A stretch of DNA of 58,132 nt from Bacteroidota bacterium (GTDB lineage: Bacteria; Bacteroidota; Bacteroidia; Flavobacteriales; Flavobacteriaceae). The stretch spans positions 1-58,132 of the forward strand of contig JAJRPS010000031.1 of assembly GCA_024280635.1 (NCBI GenBank), given 5' to 3'. The notes beneath the pieces are model-generated. The model was not told the DNA's origin. It ran no database searches and saw only the letters and a program-made list of their open reading frames with translations. Numbering within the stretch: the stretch's first letter is position 1; each line of letters starts with the position of its first letter. Positions 27,656 through 37,936 of this stretch are shown piece by piece. The position numbers and the translations under genes were made by a program.

Positions 27656-28312
27656 ATGACGAAGAAAGAAAAAGTACAATTTGTAATTGATGCCCTTCAA
27701 AAAATTTATCCAACAATACCTGTTCCTTTAGATCATAAAGACCCTTATACCTTATTGATTGCGGTTTTATTGTCTGCTCAAAGCACTGATGTGCGCGTAA
27801 ATAAAATTACCCCTATTTTGTTTGCTAAAGCCGATAATCCTTATGACATGATTAAATTATCGGTATCAGAAATTAGGGAAATTATTAAGCCTGTTGGGTT
27901 ATCGCCAATGAAAGCAAAAGGTATTTACGGTTTGTCACAAATGATAATTGATAAACATGATGGAAAAGTACCACAAACTTATGAAGAGTTAGAGGCTTTT
28001 CCTGCTGTAGGGCATAAAACTGCTGCAGTAGTATTGTCTCAAGCTTTTGGTATACCTGCTTTTCCTGTTGATACCCATATACACCGATTGATGTATCGTT
28101 GGAATTTAACCAATGGAAAAAATGTAGTTCAGACGGAAAAAGACGCTAAAAGGTTGTTTCCTAGAGAATTGTGGAATGATTTACATTTGCAAATTATTTG
28201 GTATGGTAGAGAATATAGTCCTGCAAGAGGTTGGGATTTAGAAAAAGATATCATTACTAAAACCATTGGAAGAAAAACGGTTTTGGATGCCTATTATAAA
28301 AATAAGCGCTAA
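27656..28312 (+). CDS. nth: Endonuclease III, form without an iron-sulfur cluster
   Basis: A DNA glycosylase/AP lyase that removes oxidised pyrimidines. The 218-residue protein has the helix-hairpin-helix LEAFPAVGHKTAAVVLSQAF with catalytic Lys121, and PVDTHIHRL with catalytic Asp139, matching E. coli Lys120 and Asp138. The C-terminal region (IIWYGREYSPARGWDLEKD, then IITKTIGRKTVLDAYY) contains none of the four cysteines that bind [4Fe-4S] in E. coli Nth. The protein is otherwise full length, so this is a cluster-free variant and not a truncation. It is monocistronic and ends at a hairpin. Confidence 0.92.
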   Translation: MTKKEKVQFVIDALQKIYPTIPVPLDHKDPYTLLIAVLLSAQSTDVRVNKITPILFAKADNPYDMIKLSVSEIREIIKPVGLSPMKAKGIYGLSQMIIDKHDGKVPQTYEELEAFPAVGHKTAAVVLSQAFGIPAFPVDTHIHRLMYRWNLTNGKNVVQTEKDAKRLFPRELWNDLHLQIIWYGREYSPARGWDLEKDIITKTIGRKTVLDAYYKNKR

Positions 28313-28354
28313 AAAAAAAGCCCCTACTTACTGATTAAACAGTAAATAAAGGGC
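28311..28354 (-). terminator. Terminator-like hairpin after the small ORF and sigma factor
   Basis: Outer stem GCCC/GGGC (28320-28323 with 28351-28354) and inner stem TTACTG/CAGTAA (28328-28333 with 28340-28345). On the minus strand it is followed by nine T (A9 at 28311-28319 on the plus strand), so it should end the minus-strand transcript. Confidence 0.65.
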
Positions 28355-28381
28355 ACTATTTATTAAAAATTTCTAAAGCAA

Positions 28382-28525
28382 CTAATTCTTTAACACTGCT
28401 ACTTGCATGTTTTTTAATTGTATTACATGCAATGCTTTAGAGTAGTTTAAAATAAAATTGAGTGTTTCTGTTTTGGGTTGTAACGTGTCCATTTTAGTGA
28501 AACTTTTCGCGTAAATTTTTGGCAT
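28382..28525 (-). CDS. Small protein (47 residues), downstream of the sigma factor
   Basis: An open frame from ATG 28525 to TAG at 28382, with an alternative ATG at 28492 giving 36 residues. The longer form reads MPKIYAKSFTKMDTLQPKTE, then TLNFILNYSKALHVIQLKN and MQVAVLKN. It has no signal peptide and is a mix of basic and hydrophobic residues. It sits 56 bases after the sigma factor stop on the same strand and before a terminator, so it is placed like the last gene of the sigma-factor operon. I recall short proteins with an NYSKAL motif in flavobacteria but cannot confirm it. Function unknown. Confidence 0.5.
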   Translation of the reverse strand: MPKIYAKSFTKMDTLQPKTETLNFILNYSKALHVIQLKNMQVAVLKN

Positions 28526-28581
28526 ACATCTTTATTTTTGTTGATTTTATATAAAAACGAACAAAAACAAAAGTTATTGTA

Positions 28582-29166
28582 TTACAGTGTTAAAATAATA
28601 TTACGTTCCGCTACTAATTTTCTTAAATTCATGATAGCATATCGCATTCTACCCAATGCAGTATTGATACTTACATTGGTGTTTTCGGCTATTTCTTTAA
28701 AACTCATATCTTGATATAAACGCATTAAAATTACTTCTTTTTGGTCTGGAGCTAACTCATCTACCAAACGGCGAACATCTTCCGAAATTTGACTTGTAAT
28801 CATCTTACTTTCTGCATTTTGAGTGCCATCACTTATTACTGTAAAAATATCAAATTCGGTATTTCTACTTTCAAATTTGGGCATTCTATTGCTTTTTCTA
28901 AAGTGATCAATCACCAAATTGTGTGCAATACGCATTACCCAGGGTAAAAACTTACCTTCTTCATTATACTTCCCTCTTTTAAGGGTATTAATAACTTTTA
29001 TAAAAGTGTCTTGAAAAATATCTTCGGTTAAATCACGATCATACACTTTCGAATAAATAAAATTAAAAATTCGAGCTTTGTGTTTGGTTATTAAAATGGC
29101 TAAACAATTTTCATTTCCGTCAATATAGTTTTTAACCAAAACGGCATCTGGAGCATTTTTCATCAT
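28582..29166 (-). CDS. RNA polymerase sigma-70 family factor (ECF-like)
   Basis: A 194-residue sigma factor with region 2 (ITKHKARIFNFIYSKVYDRD, then DLTEDIFQDTFIKVINTL and a promoter-melting WVMRIAHNLVIDHFRK) and region 4 (LAPDQKEVILMRLYQDMSF, then a helix-turn-helix in KEIAENTNVSINTALGRMR). Regions 1 and 3 are absent, as in ECF factors. No anti-sigma gene is beside it; the next gene downstream is the 47-residue ORF. Two adjacent ATG codons start the gene, at 29166 and 29163. The target genes are not known from this sequence. Confidence 0.9.
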   Translation of the reverse strand: MMKNAPDAVLVKNYIDGNENCLAILITKHKARIFNFIYSKVYDRDLTEDIFQDTFIKVINTLKRGKYNEEGKFLPWVMRIAHNLVIDHFRKSNRMPKFESRNTEFDIFTVISDGTQNAESKMITSQISEDVRRLVDELAPDQKEVILMRLYQDMSFKEIAENTNVSINTALGRMRYAIMNLRKLVAERNIILTL

Positions 29167-29534
29167 AGCATTACTTATTTAGGTTTATAAAATAAAGAGC
29201 CCAATTTATTTGGGAAAATTAGAGCCTTCATGTAAAAAGTAATGTTATTGTATAAGCAGTATGTTTTATGATGAACTTCAAATATATAAAAAGATTTGAT
29301 TTCATAGGTATTTTTAACAAAAAAATTAACATAATTTAATTTTGGAAGCAATAATCTAATGGGGTTAGCTCTCAAATATTTGCGCCAAAACAAACTGCGG
29401 TATTTCATACACTTGTTATAAAAAGCTTCTTGTTTTTAATACTATTTCTTTTTTAAAAAGCATCTGCTACAAAAATTTCATTTCATAAAAAATATGTATT
29501 TTAGCATGCTCAACATCGCTTTAAAAAAACGCTA
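29167..29534. other. Divergent intergenic region between the sigma factor and uvrA
   Basis: 368 AT-rich bases without a convincing gene. It should carry the promoters of both flanking genes; on the uvrA side the TATTTTAG at about 29494 is only a weak match to TAnnTTTG. An open frame at 29175-29408 on the minus strand has no family likeness or usual coding character, so I treat it as chance. No RNA fold stands out. Confidence 0.55.
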
Positions 29535-32318
29535 ATGTCCGCTGTAGATATTTCAAAAATAGATCCCAAACAAAACATCATTATTAAAGGTGCAAAATTG
29601 CATAATTTAAAAAATATTGATGTAGTGATACCGCGTAACAAGTTCGTAGTCATTACAGGGTTATCGGGTTCTGGAAAATCCAGTTTAGCATTTGACACCT
29701 TATATGCTGAGGGACAGCGCAGGTATGTAGAGAGTTTATCTTCTTACGCACGTCAATTTTTAGGGCGCTTAAATAAACCCAAAGTAGATTATATAAAAGG
29801 GATAGCTCCTGCCATTGCCATTGAGCAAAAGGTAAACAGCACCAACCCACGCAGTACAGTGGGTACCACTACTGAAATTTACGATTATATTAAATTATTA
29901 TACGCGCGTATTGGCATTACCTACTCTCCCATTTCCGGAAAACCTGTTAAAAAACATAAAGTATCTGATGTTATTGATAGCGTAAAAAAAATAGCCGAAC
30001 GTAGTAAATTACTCCTCCTTGCCCCTATTTTTGTTGATGAAGGCAGAACATTGGCTAAAAAAATACAAGTACTCCAACAACAAGGTTTTGCTCGTATTAA
30101 AGTTGCTGATAAAGTTATCCGTATAGAAGATTTTGATGGCACAGAAACAGAAACACTTTTTTTAGTAGTAGATAGAATCATTGTAAAAACAGATGAAGAT
30201 TTTTATAATCGTTTGGCAGATGCGGTACAAGTAGCCTTTTATGAAGGCAACGGAACTTGTGTTCTTGAAAATATAAATGATGCTACACAAACAACTTTTA
30301 GTAATAAATTTGAACTGGATGGCATTACTTTTTTAGAACCCAACACCCATTTATTCAGTTTTAATAATCCCTACGGAGCCTGCCGAACTTGTGAGGGGTA
30401 TGGTGATGTAATTGGTTTAGATGAAACATTAGTAGTTCCCAACACATCCTTATCTATTTTTGATGAAGCCATTTTTGCTTGGAGAGGCGAAAGCATGAGC
30501 TGGTATAAAAATGAACTAGTGAATAACGCTTATAAATTTGATTTCCCCATACACAAACCTTATTTTGAGCTTTCAGAAGCTGAAAAACAATTGCTTTGGG
30601 ATGGTAACGAATACTTTACTGGTTTGACTGATTTTTTCAAGGAATTAGAAGAAAAAAGTTACAAAATACAAAATCGTGTAATGCTTTCTCGTTACCGAGG
30701 AAAAACAAAATGTAATACCTGTAAAGGCAAACGATTACGCCCAGAAGCTAATTATGTAAAAATTGCAAATACTGCCATTACTGATTTAGTAGCATTACCT
30801 TTAAAAGAGTTAATTCTTTTTTTTAGTAACCTAAAATTAAATGCACACGATGCAAAAATAGCCAAACGCTTACTCAAGGAAATCAATACTCGTTTAGCAT
30901 TTTTAGACAACGTAGGATTAAATTACTTAACGCTAAATAGAAAATCCAATACGCTATCAGGTGGCGAAAGTCAGCGTATCAATTTAGCTACCTCTTTGGG
31001 GAGTAGTTTAGTGGGAAGTATGTATATTTTAGACGAACCCAGTATTGGATTACACCCAAAAGATACTGAAAAACTCATTGATGTATTAAAAGCATTACGT
31101 GATTTAGGAAACACCGTAATTGTAGTAGAACATGATGAAGATATCATGAAAGCAGCTGATGAAATTATAGATATTGGTCCTGAAGCGGGTACTTTTGGAG
31201 GAGAAGTTGTGGCTACCGGAAATTTTAAAAAATTACTAGAATCAAACTCCTTAACGGCACAATATTTAACAGGAAAACTAAAAATTGAAGTTCCTAAAAC
31301 ACGTAGGACTTCCAAAAATAATGTTATCATAACAGGTGCACGCGCTAATAATTTAAAAAACATTGACGTTACCTTTCCGTTGGATGTACTTACGGTAGTT
31401 ACAGGGGTCTCTGGAAGTGGAAAATCTACTTTGGTACGTAATATTCTTTATCCAGCATTGCATACACAATTGGGAGGTTATGGTAAAAAACCAGGAGATT
31501 TTACCCAAATATCAGGTAATTTCAAGCACATTAAAAGCATTGAATTTGTAGATCAAAACCCTATTGGTCGATCTTCACGTTCCAATCCCGTAACCTATAT
31601 TAAGGCATATGATGATATTAGGGCTTTATTTTCGAATCAAAAACTATCAGGTATTCGAAATTATCAACCCAAACATTTTAGTTTTAATGTAGATGGAGGA
31701 CGTTGTGAAACCTGTAAAGGTGAAGGTGAAGTAACCGTAGAAATGCAATTTATGGCAGATGTGCACCTGCAATGTGAAACTTGTAAAGGAAAGCGTTTTA
31801 AAAAAGAAGTATTAGAAGTTCAATTTCACGGTAAAAATATACATGATGTATTGACCATGACTATTGATGAAGCATTGGCCTTTTTTATTATGTACAATCA
31901 AACCAAAATAAGTAACAAACTACAACCTTTACAAGACGTAGGTTTGGGCTATGTACAATTGGGACAAAGCAGCTCTACCCTTTCTGGTGGTGAAGCACAA
32001 CGTATTAAATTAGCCTCCTTTTTAGTTAAAGGAAAAATGAAAGATAAAGTCCTTTTTATTTTTGATGAACCCACTACAGGTTTACATTTTCATGACATTC
32101 AAAAGTTACTCACCTCGTTTACTGCACTTATTGAAAAAGGACATAGTATTATTGTTATTGAACACAATTTAGAACTCATTAAATCTGCCGATTATATTAT
32201 TGATTTAGGTGTTAGCGGCGGTAAATTAGGAGGTGAACTCTTGTTTCAAGGAACGCCAGAAGATTTAATAAAAAATAAAAAATCAGTTACTGCTCCTTAT
32301 TTAAAGGAAAAACTTTAA
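29535..32318 (+). CDS. uvrA: Excinuclease ABC subunit A
   Basis: UvrA recognises bulky DNA lesions with UvrB and starts nucleotide excision repair. The 927-residue protein has two ABC ATPase domains: GLSGSGKSS (about residue 42) with NTLSGGESQRINLA, and GVSGSGKST (about 627) with STLSGGEAQRIKLA. Zinc-binding pairs are CRTC/CNTC in the first half and CETC/CETC in the second. The RQFLGRLNKPKVDYIKGI segment near the N-terminus is typical of UvrA. The N-terminus is slightly shorter than E. coli's 940 residues. It is monocistronic. An Lrp-type regulator converges on its end. Confidence 0.97.
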   Translation: MSAVDISKIDPKQNIIIKGAKLHNLKNIDVVIPRNKFVVITGLSGSGKSSLAFDTLYAEGQRRYVESLSSYARQFLGRLNKPKVDYIKGIAPAIAIEQKVNSTNPRSTVGTTTEIYDYIKLLYARIGITYSPISGKPVKKHKVSDVIDSVKKIAERSKLLLLAPIFVDEGRTLAKKIQVLQQQGFARIKVADKVIRIEDFDGTETETLFLVVDRIIVKTDEDFYNRLADAVQVAFYEGNGTCVLENINDATQTTFSNKFELDGITFLEPNTHLFSFNNPYGACRTCEGYGDVIGLDETLVVPNTSLSIFDEAIFAWRGESMSWYKNELVNNAYKFDFPIHKPYFELSEAEKQLLWDGNEYFTGLTDFFKELEEKSYKIQNRVMLSRYRGKTKCNTCKGKRLRPEANYVKIANTAITDLVALPLKELILFFSNLKLNAHDAKIAKRLLKEINTRLAFLDNVGLNYLTLNRKSNTLSGGESQRINLATSLGSSLVGSMYILDEPSIGLHPKDTEKLIDVLKALRDLGNTVIVVEHDEDIMKAADEIIDIGPEAGTFGGEVVATGNFKKLLESNSLTAQYLTGKLKIEVPKTRRTSKNNVIITGARANNLKNIDVTFPLDVLTVVTGVSGSGKSTLVRNILYPALHTQLGGYGKKPGDFTQISGNFKHIKSIEFVDQNPIGRSSRSNPVTYIKAYDDIRALFSNQKLSGIRNYQPKHFSFNVDGGRCETCKGEGEVTVEMQFMADVHLQCETCKGKRFKKEVLEVQFHGKNIHDVLTMTIDEALAFFIMYNQTKISNKLQPLQDVGLGYVQLGQSSSTLSGGEAQRIKLASFLVKGKMKDKVLFIFDEPTTGLHFHDIQKLLTSFTALIEKGHSIIVIEHNLELIKSADYIIDLGVSGGKLGGELLFQGTPEDLIKNKKSVTAPYLKEKL

Positions 32319-32377
32319 AAAGTTGTTCCGCTTTCAATTTTAAGGATACCAACAACACATTTGAAACCACAATAAAA

Positions 32378-32841
32378 CTACCAATCCATTTTTATTGCCG
32401 TTTCATTTTTTATTTCACTAATCACAAAACTACTATGCGTACTTCCTATATATGGTAATGTGGTCAGTTTTGTTACCATAAATTCTCGGTATGCATCCAT
32501 ATCTTCCACATGTATTTTTAGCAAATAATCATAATCCCCCGTTATGTGTAAACATTCGGTTACTTCAGATAATTGTTGTACCGATTTTTCAAATTTTTCT
32601 AAGTAATCTTTTGTGTGCTGTATGAGTTTTATTTCACACAAAACCATAAAACTTTTATTTATTTTTTTCGATTAATAATAGCTACATATTTTTCAATCAC
32701 CCCAGAGCGTTCTAATTTTTTAATACGTTCATGAATGGCAGTACTTGATAAATGAAGCATTGCCGATAATTGCTTGTTTGTTAACTTATTATTTTCTTGC
32801 AAAAAATTAAGTAGTTTGCTATCAATGGTATCTAATTTCAT
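32378..32841 (-). pseudogene. Lrp/AsnC family regulator, split by a one-base frameshift in a T7 run
   Basis: The first open frame (32841 to 32659) is the DNA-binding domain: MKLDTIDSKLLNFLQENNKL, with a helix-turn-helix in SAMLHLSSTAIHERIKKLERS. It ends after VAIINRKK. The second frame (from about 32660 down to 32378) is the RAM ligand domain: FMVLCEIKL, ITGDYDYLLKIHVED, TLPYIGSTHSSFVISEIK. One additional base in the T7 run at 32662-32668 would join them into 154 residues, the family's length. It is divergent from a methionine gamma-lyase-type gene, the usual arrangement for its regulator. The break is a frameshift mutation, a sequencing error or a slippage site. Confidence 0.85.
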
Positions 32842-32999
32842 AACGGAATATTTTTCTAAAAACTATTTTATGAATAACAAATATATTAATATTAGTCTTA
32901 AATATATTAAATAATTAGTTTATATAACTAAAATAACTAACTTCTATTGATTATTATTCTAGCTTATCATACATTTACCATCATTTAAAAACTAAAATT

Positions 33000-34199
33000 A
33001 TGAAATTTAATCCCGCAAACGAAATTCAAGATTTACAATACTTTGGCGAATTTGGAGGTGTAAACCCCTCTATATCAGACTCATCAACCTATACTTTTTT
33101 AACAGCAAAATCTATGTCAGATACTTTTGAAGGTACTGCGGAAGGTTGTTATTTATACTCACGTCATACTTCTCCTAGTAATTTACACTTAGCAGAAGCT
33201 CTAGCCGCAATGGAAGGTACTGAAGCAGCAAACGTATCGGCATCTGGTATGGGTGCTATTACTCCGGTTATTTTACAATTGTGTGGCGCTGGAGATCATG
33301 TAGTTTCTAGCAGAACCATTTATGGAGGTACTTATGCTTTTCTGAAAAATTTTGCTCCGCGCTTAAACATCAACACTTCTTTTGTTGATATTACAAATTT
33401 AGCAAGTGTAGAGGCTAATATTAATGAAAACACAAAAATTATTTTTTGTGAAACCGTTAGTAATCCTCTTTTAGAAGTTGCAGATATTGAAGGTTTGGTG
33501 AAATTGGCTAAAAAATACAACTTAAAGTTAATTGTAGACAATACATTTTCGCCATTATCTGTTTCTCCAGTAAAATTAGGAGCAGATGTGGTTATACATA
33601 GTTTAACCAAATTCATTAATGGTTCTTCTGATACTGTTGGTGGAGTTATTTGTGGTACAACTGAATTTATTGATAGTTTAAAAAGTGTTATTGATGGTGC
33701 AAGTATGTTACTAGGTCCTACTATGGATAGTTTGCGTTCTGCATCAGTACTTAAAAATTTACGTACTTTGCATTTACGCATTAAGCAACACAGTTATAAT
33801 GCAACATATTTAGCTCATAAATTTGAAGCTGACGGATTAAAAACGGTATATCCTGGTTTAGCCTCTCACCCATCTCATCAATTGTACAAAACAATGATTA
33901 ATGATGAATTTGGTTTTGGAGGTATGTTTACTATTGATGTAGGTTCTATTGCTAAAGCGAATGCTTTAATGGAATTGATGCAACACAAAAACTTAGGATA
34001 TTTAGCGGTTAGTTTAGGTTTTTATAAAACCTTATTTTCTGCTCCAGGAACGTCTACATCATCTGAAATACCAGAAGAAGAACAAGCTCAAATGGGACTA
34101 AGTGATGGTATTATCCGTTTTTCTATTGGTTTAGATAATGATATTGAACGTACCTATAAGATGATGAAAGCTTGTATGAAAGAATTGAATATTTTATAA
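33000..34199 (+). CDS. Cys/Met metabolism PLP-dependent enzyme (methionine gamma-lyase type)
   Basis: A 399-residue PLP enzyme of the cystathionine gamma-synthase/methionine gamma-lyase family. The PLP Lys lies in IHSLTKFINGSSDTVGG; other conserved segments are YSRHTSPSNLHLAEALAAME, ASGMGAITPV, NPLLEVADI and IVDNTFSPLSVSP. The family cleaves methionine, homocysteine or cystathionine to a keto acid, ammonia and a thiol. The divergent Lrp-type gene suggests amino-acid-responsive control, but that regulator is broken here. Methionine gamma-lyase is my best guess; a gamma-synthase cannot be excluded. It ends at a terminator. Confidence 0.85.
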   Translation: MKFNPANEIQDLQYFGEFGGVNPSISDSSTYTFLTAKSMSDTFEGTAEGCYLYSRHTSPSNLHLAEALAAMEGTEAANVSASGMGAITPVILQLCGAGDHVVSSRTIYGGTYAFLKNFAPRLNINTSFVDITNLASVEANINENTKIIFCETVSNPLLEVADIEGLVKLAKKYNLKLIVDNTFSPLSVSPVKLGADVVIHSLTKFINGSSDTVGGVICGTTEFIDSLKSVIDGASMLLGPTMDSLRSASVLKNLRTLHLRIKQHSYNATYLAHKFEADGLKTVYPGLASHPSHQLYKTMINDEFGFGGMFTIDVGSIAKANALMELMQHKNLGYLAVSLGFYKTLFSAPGTSTSSEIPEEEQAQMGLSDGIIRFSIGLDNDIERTYKMMKACMKELNIL

Positions 34200-34231
34200 A
34201 CGTATGGCTTTGTTTATCAAATACAATCATA

Positions 34232-34266
34232 AAAAAAAATCGGAAGTTATACTTCCGATTTTTTTT
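34232..34266 (+). terminator. Rho-independent terminator after the PLP enzyme
   Basis: Perfect stem with 34240-34247 pairing 34251-34258 and a 3-base TAT loop, extended by A/T runs on both sides into T8. It follows the gene stop by about 30 bases. Confidence 0.85.
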
Positions 34267-34391
34267 ATGCTCTTTAAGCTAATTTTATGAAAGTTAAAAA
34301 ACGTTTATTCTAAATTACCTAATATTCTTTTCAGTCCATCGGGATAAGCGATTCACAACCGTTTTGCAAAATCAAAAGCATGAATATCTAC

Positions 34392-37300
34392 TTACATATT
34401 TCTTCTATACTGTCCTCCTACCTCAAATAAAGCGGCTGTAATTTGCCCTAAACTACATACTTTAGTGGCATCCATCAGCTTGTCAAATAAATTTTCATGT
34501 TGTATCGCTGCTTCTTGTATGATAGCAATATGTTTTTTTACTGCTTCTTCATGCGCTGTATTTAAAATTTCTTTGGTTTTAATTTGTGCTTGTTTTTCTG
34601 CTTCCGTTGCTCTAATCACTTCTGCAGGAACAATCGTTGGAGATCCTTTAGAACTCAAAAAGGTATTGACTCCAATAATTGGAAACTCTCCATTGTGTTT
34701 TAAGGTTTCGTAATATAAACTTTCTTCTTGTATTTTACTACGTTGATACATGGTTTCCATAGCGCCTAAAACACCTCCACGTTCGGTAATACGATCAAAC
34801 TCTAACAATACGGCTTCTTCTACTAAATCAGTCAATTCTTCAATAATAAACGAACCTTGTATTGGGTTTTCGTTTTGCGTTAATCCTAATTCCTTATTTA
34901 TAATTAACTGTATTGCCATGGCTCTACGTACACTTTCTTCCGTAGGTGTTGTAATTGCCTCATCATATGCATTGGTGTGCAAGGAGTTACAGTTGTCATA
35001 AATAGCATATAACGCTTGTAATGTGGTACGAATGTCATTAAAATCAATTTCTTGTGCATGTAAACTACGCCCTGAAGTTTGAATATGATATTTTAACATT
35101 TGTGCTCTTGGGTTGGCTCCGTATTTATATTTCATTGCTTTTGCCCAAATTTTACGTGCAACACGACCTATTACAGCATATTCTGCATCAATACCATTAG
35201 AAAAGAAAAATGATAAATTAGGACCAAATTTATTAATATCCATTCCTCTACTCAAGTAATACTCTACATAAGTAAATCCGTTAGACAAGGTTAGTGCTAA
35301 TTGCGTAATTGGATTGGCTCCTGCTTCTGCAATATGATATCCTGAGATGGAAACCGAATAAAAATTACGTACATTTTTTTTAATAAAATACTCTTGTACA
35401 TCACCCATTAATCTCAAAGCGAATTCTGTTGAAAAAATACATGTATTTTGCGCTTGATCTTCTTTTAAAATATCTGCTTGTACTGTACCTCTAACTTGTG
35501 ATAATGTGGTTGTTTTTATTTCTTGATAAATATCGTCTTCTAAAATCAAATCACCTGTTAATCCTAAAAGCATCAATCCTAAACCGTCATTTCCTTCTGG
35601 TAAATCACCGTTATAAGTAGGTCTATCTAACTCTTTAGAATCGTATAGTTCTTTAAATTTTTCTTCTACTTTATCTTCTAAACCATGTTCCTTAATATAT
35701 TTTTCACAATTTTGATCAATTGCGGTATTAATAAAGAACCCTAATAACATGGGGGCAGGACCGTTAATCGTTAAACTTACTGAAGTTAATGGATGTGTTA
35801 AATCGAAACCTGAAAATAATTTTTTAGAATCATCTAAACAACAAATCGAAACTCCTGCATTACCAATTTTACCGTAAATATCTGGTCTAACTTCAGGGTC
35901 ATTACCATAAAGTGTAACACTATCAAATGCTGTAGATAATCGTTTGGCAGGCATTCCTAAACTTACGTAATGAAAACGACGGTTGGTACGCTCTGGACCA
36001 CCTTCACCAGCAAACATACGAGTAGGGTCTTCGCCTGTACGCTTAAACGGATATAATCCTGATGCATACGGAAATTCTCCCGGTACATTTTCTTGTAAGT
36101 TCCAATTTAAAATATCACCCCATGCTTTGTATTTTGGTAAGCTTACTTTTGGTATTTGTGTGTGTGATAATGACTCCGAATGGGTATCAATATTAATAAC
36201 TTTATCTCTTACCTTAAAGCTATAAATGGGATCTTGGTATTTTTTAAGTTTAGCATCCCATCCAATAATGGTTTCCCAATTATGCGGATCTAAGTTTAAT
36301 TTTACTTTATCAAATTGTGCTAATAATAATTTTACAAATGGCTTTTCTTCGGATGACGTTTCGGATAAAATAGTTTCTTCGTCTAAACCATTTTTTGTTA
36401 ACAACACTGTCTGGTCGATTGCAGTCGAGACCTCATTTACTACCGATAATATGGTTTGATAAATACCGTATAGTTTTTGAGCTACAACGGTTTGTTCACC
36501 CCCTTTTTTATCATACGCTCTGTTGCTTTCTGCTATTTCAGATAAATAACGTGTTCTACTTGGTGGAATGACGAATATTTTTTCGCTCATTTCTTCTGTA
36601 ATCGCAATACTGGTTTTTAAATCGGCTTTTGTTTTTTCTACCAATTTATCCATAATGGCTTTATACAGCGTATTCATTCCTGGATCATTAAACTGAGAAG
36701 CGATAGTACCATAAACAGGTAAATCGTCTTGATGTATGTGCCATAAATTATTATTACGCATATACTGTTTTTTTACGTCACGTACAGCATCTAAACCACC
36801 ACGTTTATCAAATTTATTGATGGCTACCAAATCGGCAAAATCCAGCATGTCAATTTTCTCTAATTGTGTAGCAGCACCAAATTCTGGCGTCATTACATAT
36901 AAAGACGTATCAGAATGTTCTATAATTTCAGTGTCGGATTGTCCAATACCAGATGTTTCTAATATAATTAAATCAAACTCAGCTGCCTTTAACACCTCAA
37001 TGGCTTCACTTACATATTTTGATAGCGCTAAGTTAGATTGACGTGTTGCTAACGATCGCATATATACACGCTTATCGTTAATGGCATTCATTCGGATTCT
37101 ATCTCCCAATAAAGCACCACCTGTTTTTCTTTTTGATGGATCTACGGAAATTAATCCGATGGTTTTTTCTGGAAAATCTACTAAGAAACGACGTACTAAT
37201 TCATCTACTAAAGAAGATTTTCCTGCACCACCAGTTCCAGTAATTCCTAAAACAGGCGTTTTTGAATTTTTATTTTTTTGATGAATAGTATCTAATGTTT

Positions 37301-37844
37301 CCTTTGCTACTTCTGGAAAATTTTCAGCCGATGAAATTACACGTGCAATACTACCAATTTCCTTATTCACTAAATCTTTTAAGTTTACGTTTAGCTTATC
37401 GCCTATTGCAAAATCAGAAGTTTGTACCAAATCATTGATCATACCCTGTAAACCCATTTCACGACCATCATCTGGAGAATAAATACGAGTGATACCATAA
37501 TCCATTAAATCTTTTATTTCAGTAGGTAAAATTACACCTCCTCCTCCTCCAAAGAGTTTGATATGACCTGCACCTCTTTCTTGAAGTAAGTCATACATGT
37601 ATTTAAAGTACTCATTATGCCCACCTTGGTAAGATGTTATGGCTATGGCATTAGCATCTTCTTGAATGGCACAATTTACCACCTCTTCCACACTGCGGTC
37701 ATGACCTAAGTGAATAACCTCCACTCCTGTGGATTGGATGATACGACGCATGATGTTTATGGCTGCATCATGCCCATCAAATAATGCGGCAGCAGTAACT
37801 ATACGTACTTTATGTGTAGGTTTATAAGGTGTAATTTGTTCCAT
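34392..37844 (-). CDS. icmF: Fused isobutyryl-CoA mutase with G-protein chaperone
   Basis: A 1150-residue three-part protein. Residues about 10-145 form the B12-binding domain ([35 protein letters not shown]). Residues about 195-420 form a MeaB-like GTPase with P-loop [13 protein letters not shown] (200-212). The C-terminal 600 residues form the mutase barrel: [42 protein letters not shown]. This is the IcmF architecture, which interconverts isobutyryl-CoA and n-butyryl-CoA (or pivalyl/isovaleryl-CoA) with adenosylcobalamin. It is much longer than standalone methylmalonyl-CoA mutase subunits. It is transcribed alone. Confidence 0.95.
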   Translation of the reverse strand: MEQITPYKPTHKVRIVTAAALFDGHDAAINIMRRIIQSTGVEVIHLGHDRSVEEVVNCAIQEDANAIAITSYQGGHNEYFKYMYDLLQERGAGHIKLFGGGGGVILPTEIKDLMDYGITRIYSPDDGREMGLQGMINDLVQTSDFAIGDKLNVNLKDLVNKEIGSIARVISSAENFPEVAKETLDTIHQKNKNSKTPVLGITGTGGAGKSSLVDELVRRFLVDFPEKTIGLISVDPSKRKTGGALLGDRIRMNAINDKRVYMRSLATRQSNLALSKYVSEAIEVLKAAEFDLIILETSGIGQSDTEIIEHSDTSLYVMTPEFGAATQLEKIDMLDFADLVAINKFDKRGGLDAVRDVKKQYMRNNNLWHIHQDDLPVYGTIASQFNDPGMNTLYKAIMDKLVEKTKADLKTSIAITEEMSEKIFVIPPSRTRYLSEIAESNRAYDKKGGEQTVVAQKLYGIYQTILSVVNEVSTAIDQTVLLTKNGLDEETILSETSSEEKPFVKLLLAQFDKVKLNLDPHNWETIIGWDAKLKKYQDPIYSFKVRDKVINIDTHSESLSHTQIPKVSLPKYKAWGDILNWNLQENVPGEFPYASGLYPFKRTGEDPTRMFAGEGGPERTNRRFHYVSLGMPAKRLSTAFDSVTLYGNDPEVRPDIYGKIGNAGVSICCLDDSKKLFSGFDLTHPLTSVSLTINGPAPMLLGFFINTAIDQNCEKYIKEHGLEDKVEEKFKELYDSKELDRPTYNGDLPEGNDGLGLMLLGLTGDLILEDDIYQEIKTTTLSQVRGTVQADILKEDQAQNTCIFSTEFALRLMGDVQEYFIKKNVRNFYSVSISGYHIAEAGANPITQLALTLSNGFTYVEYYLSRGMDINKFGPNLSFFFSNGIDAEYAVIGRVARKIWAKAMKYKYGANPRAQMLKYHIQTSGRSLHAQEIDFNDIRTTLQALYAIYDNCNSLHTNAYDEAITTPTEESVRRAMAIQLIINKELGLTQNENPIQGSFIIEELTDLVEEAVLLEFDRITERGGVLGAMETMYQRSKIQEESLYYETLKHNGEFPIIGVNTFLSSKGSPTIVPAEVIRATEAEKQAQIKTKEILNTAHEEAVKKHIAIIQEAAIQHENLFDKLMDATKVCSLGQITAALFEVGGQYRRNM

Positions 37845-37936
37845 CTGTAAATTTTCTTAGATTTTAGATGTGCAATTTACGGAATTCTTAAAAAAAAGCG
37901 AGTTTTTTAATCTATTATTAAACAATATTTAGTTTT

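Noticed and set aside
29175-29408. 77-residue open frame on the minus strand between the sigma factor and uvrA
   Set aside because: The sequence (MKYRSLFWRKYLRANPIRLL and so on) has no family likeness, lies in promoter territory, and looks like AT-rich chance.
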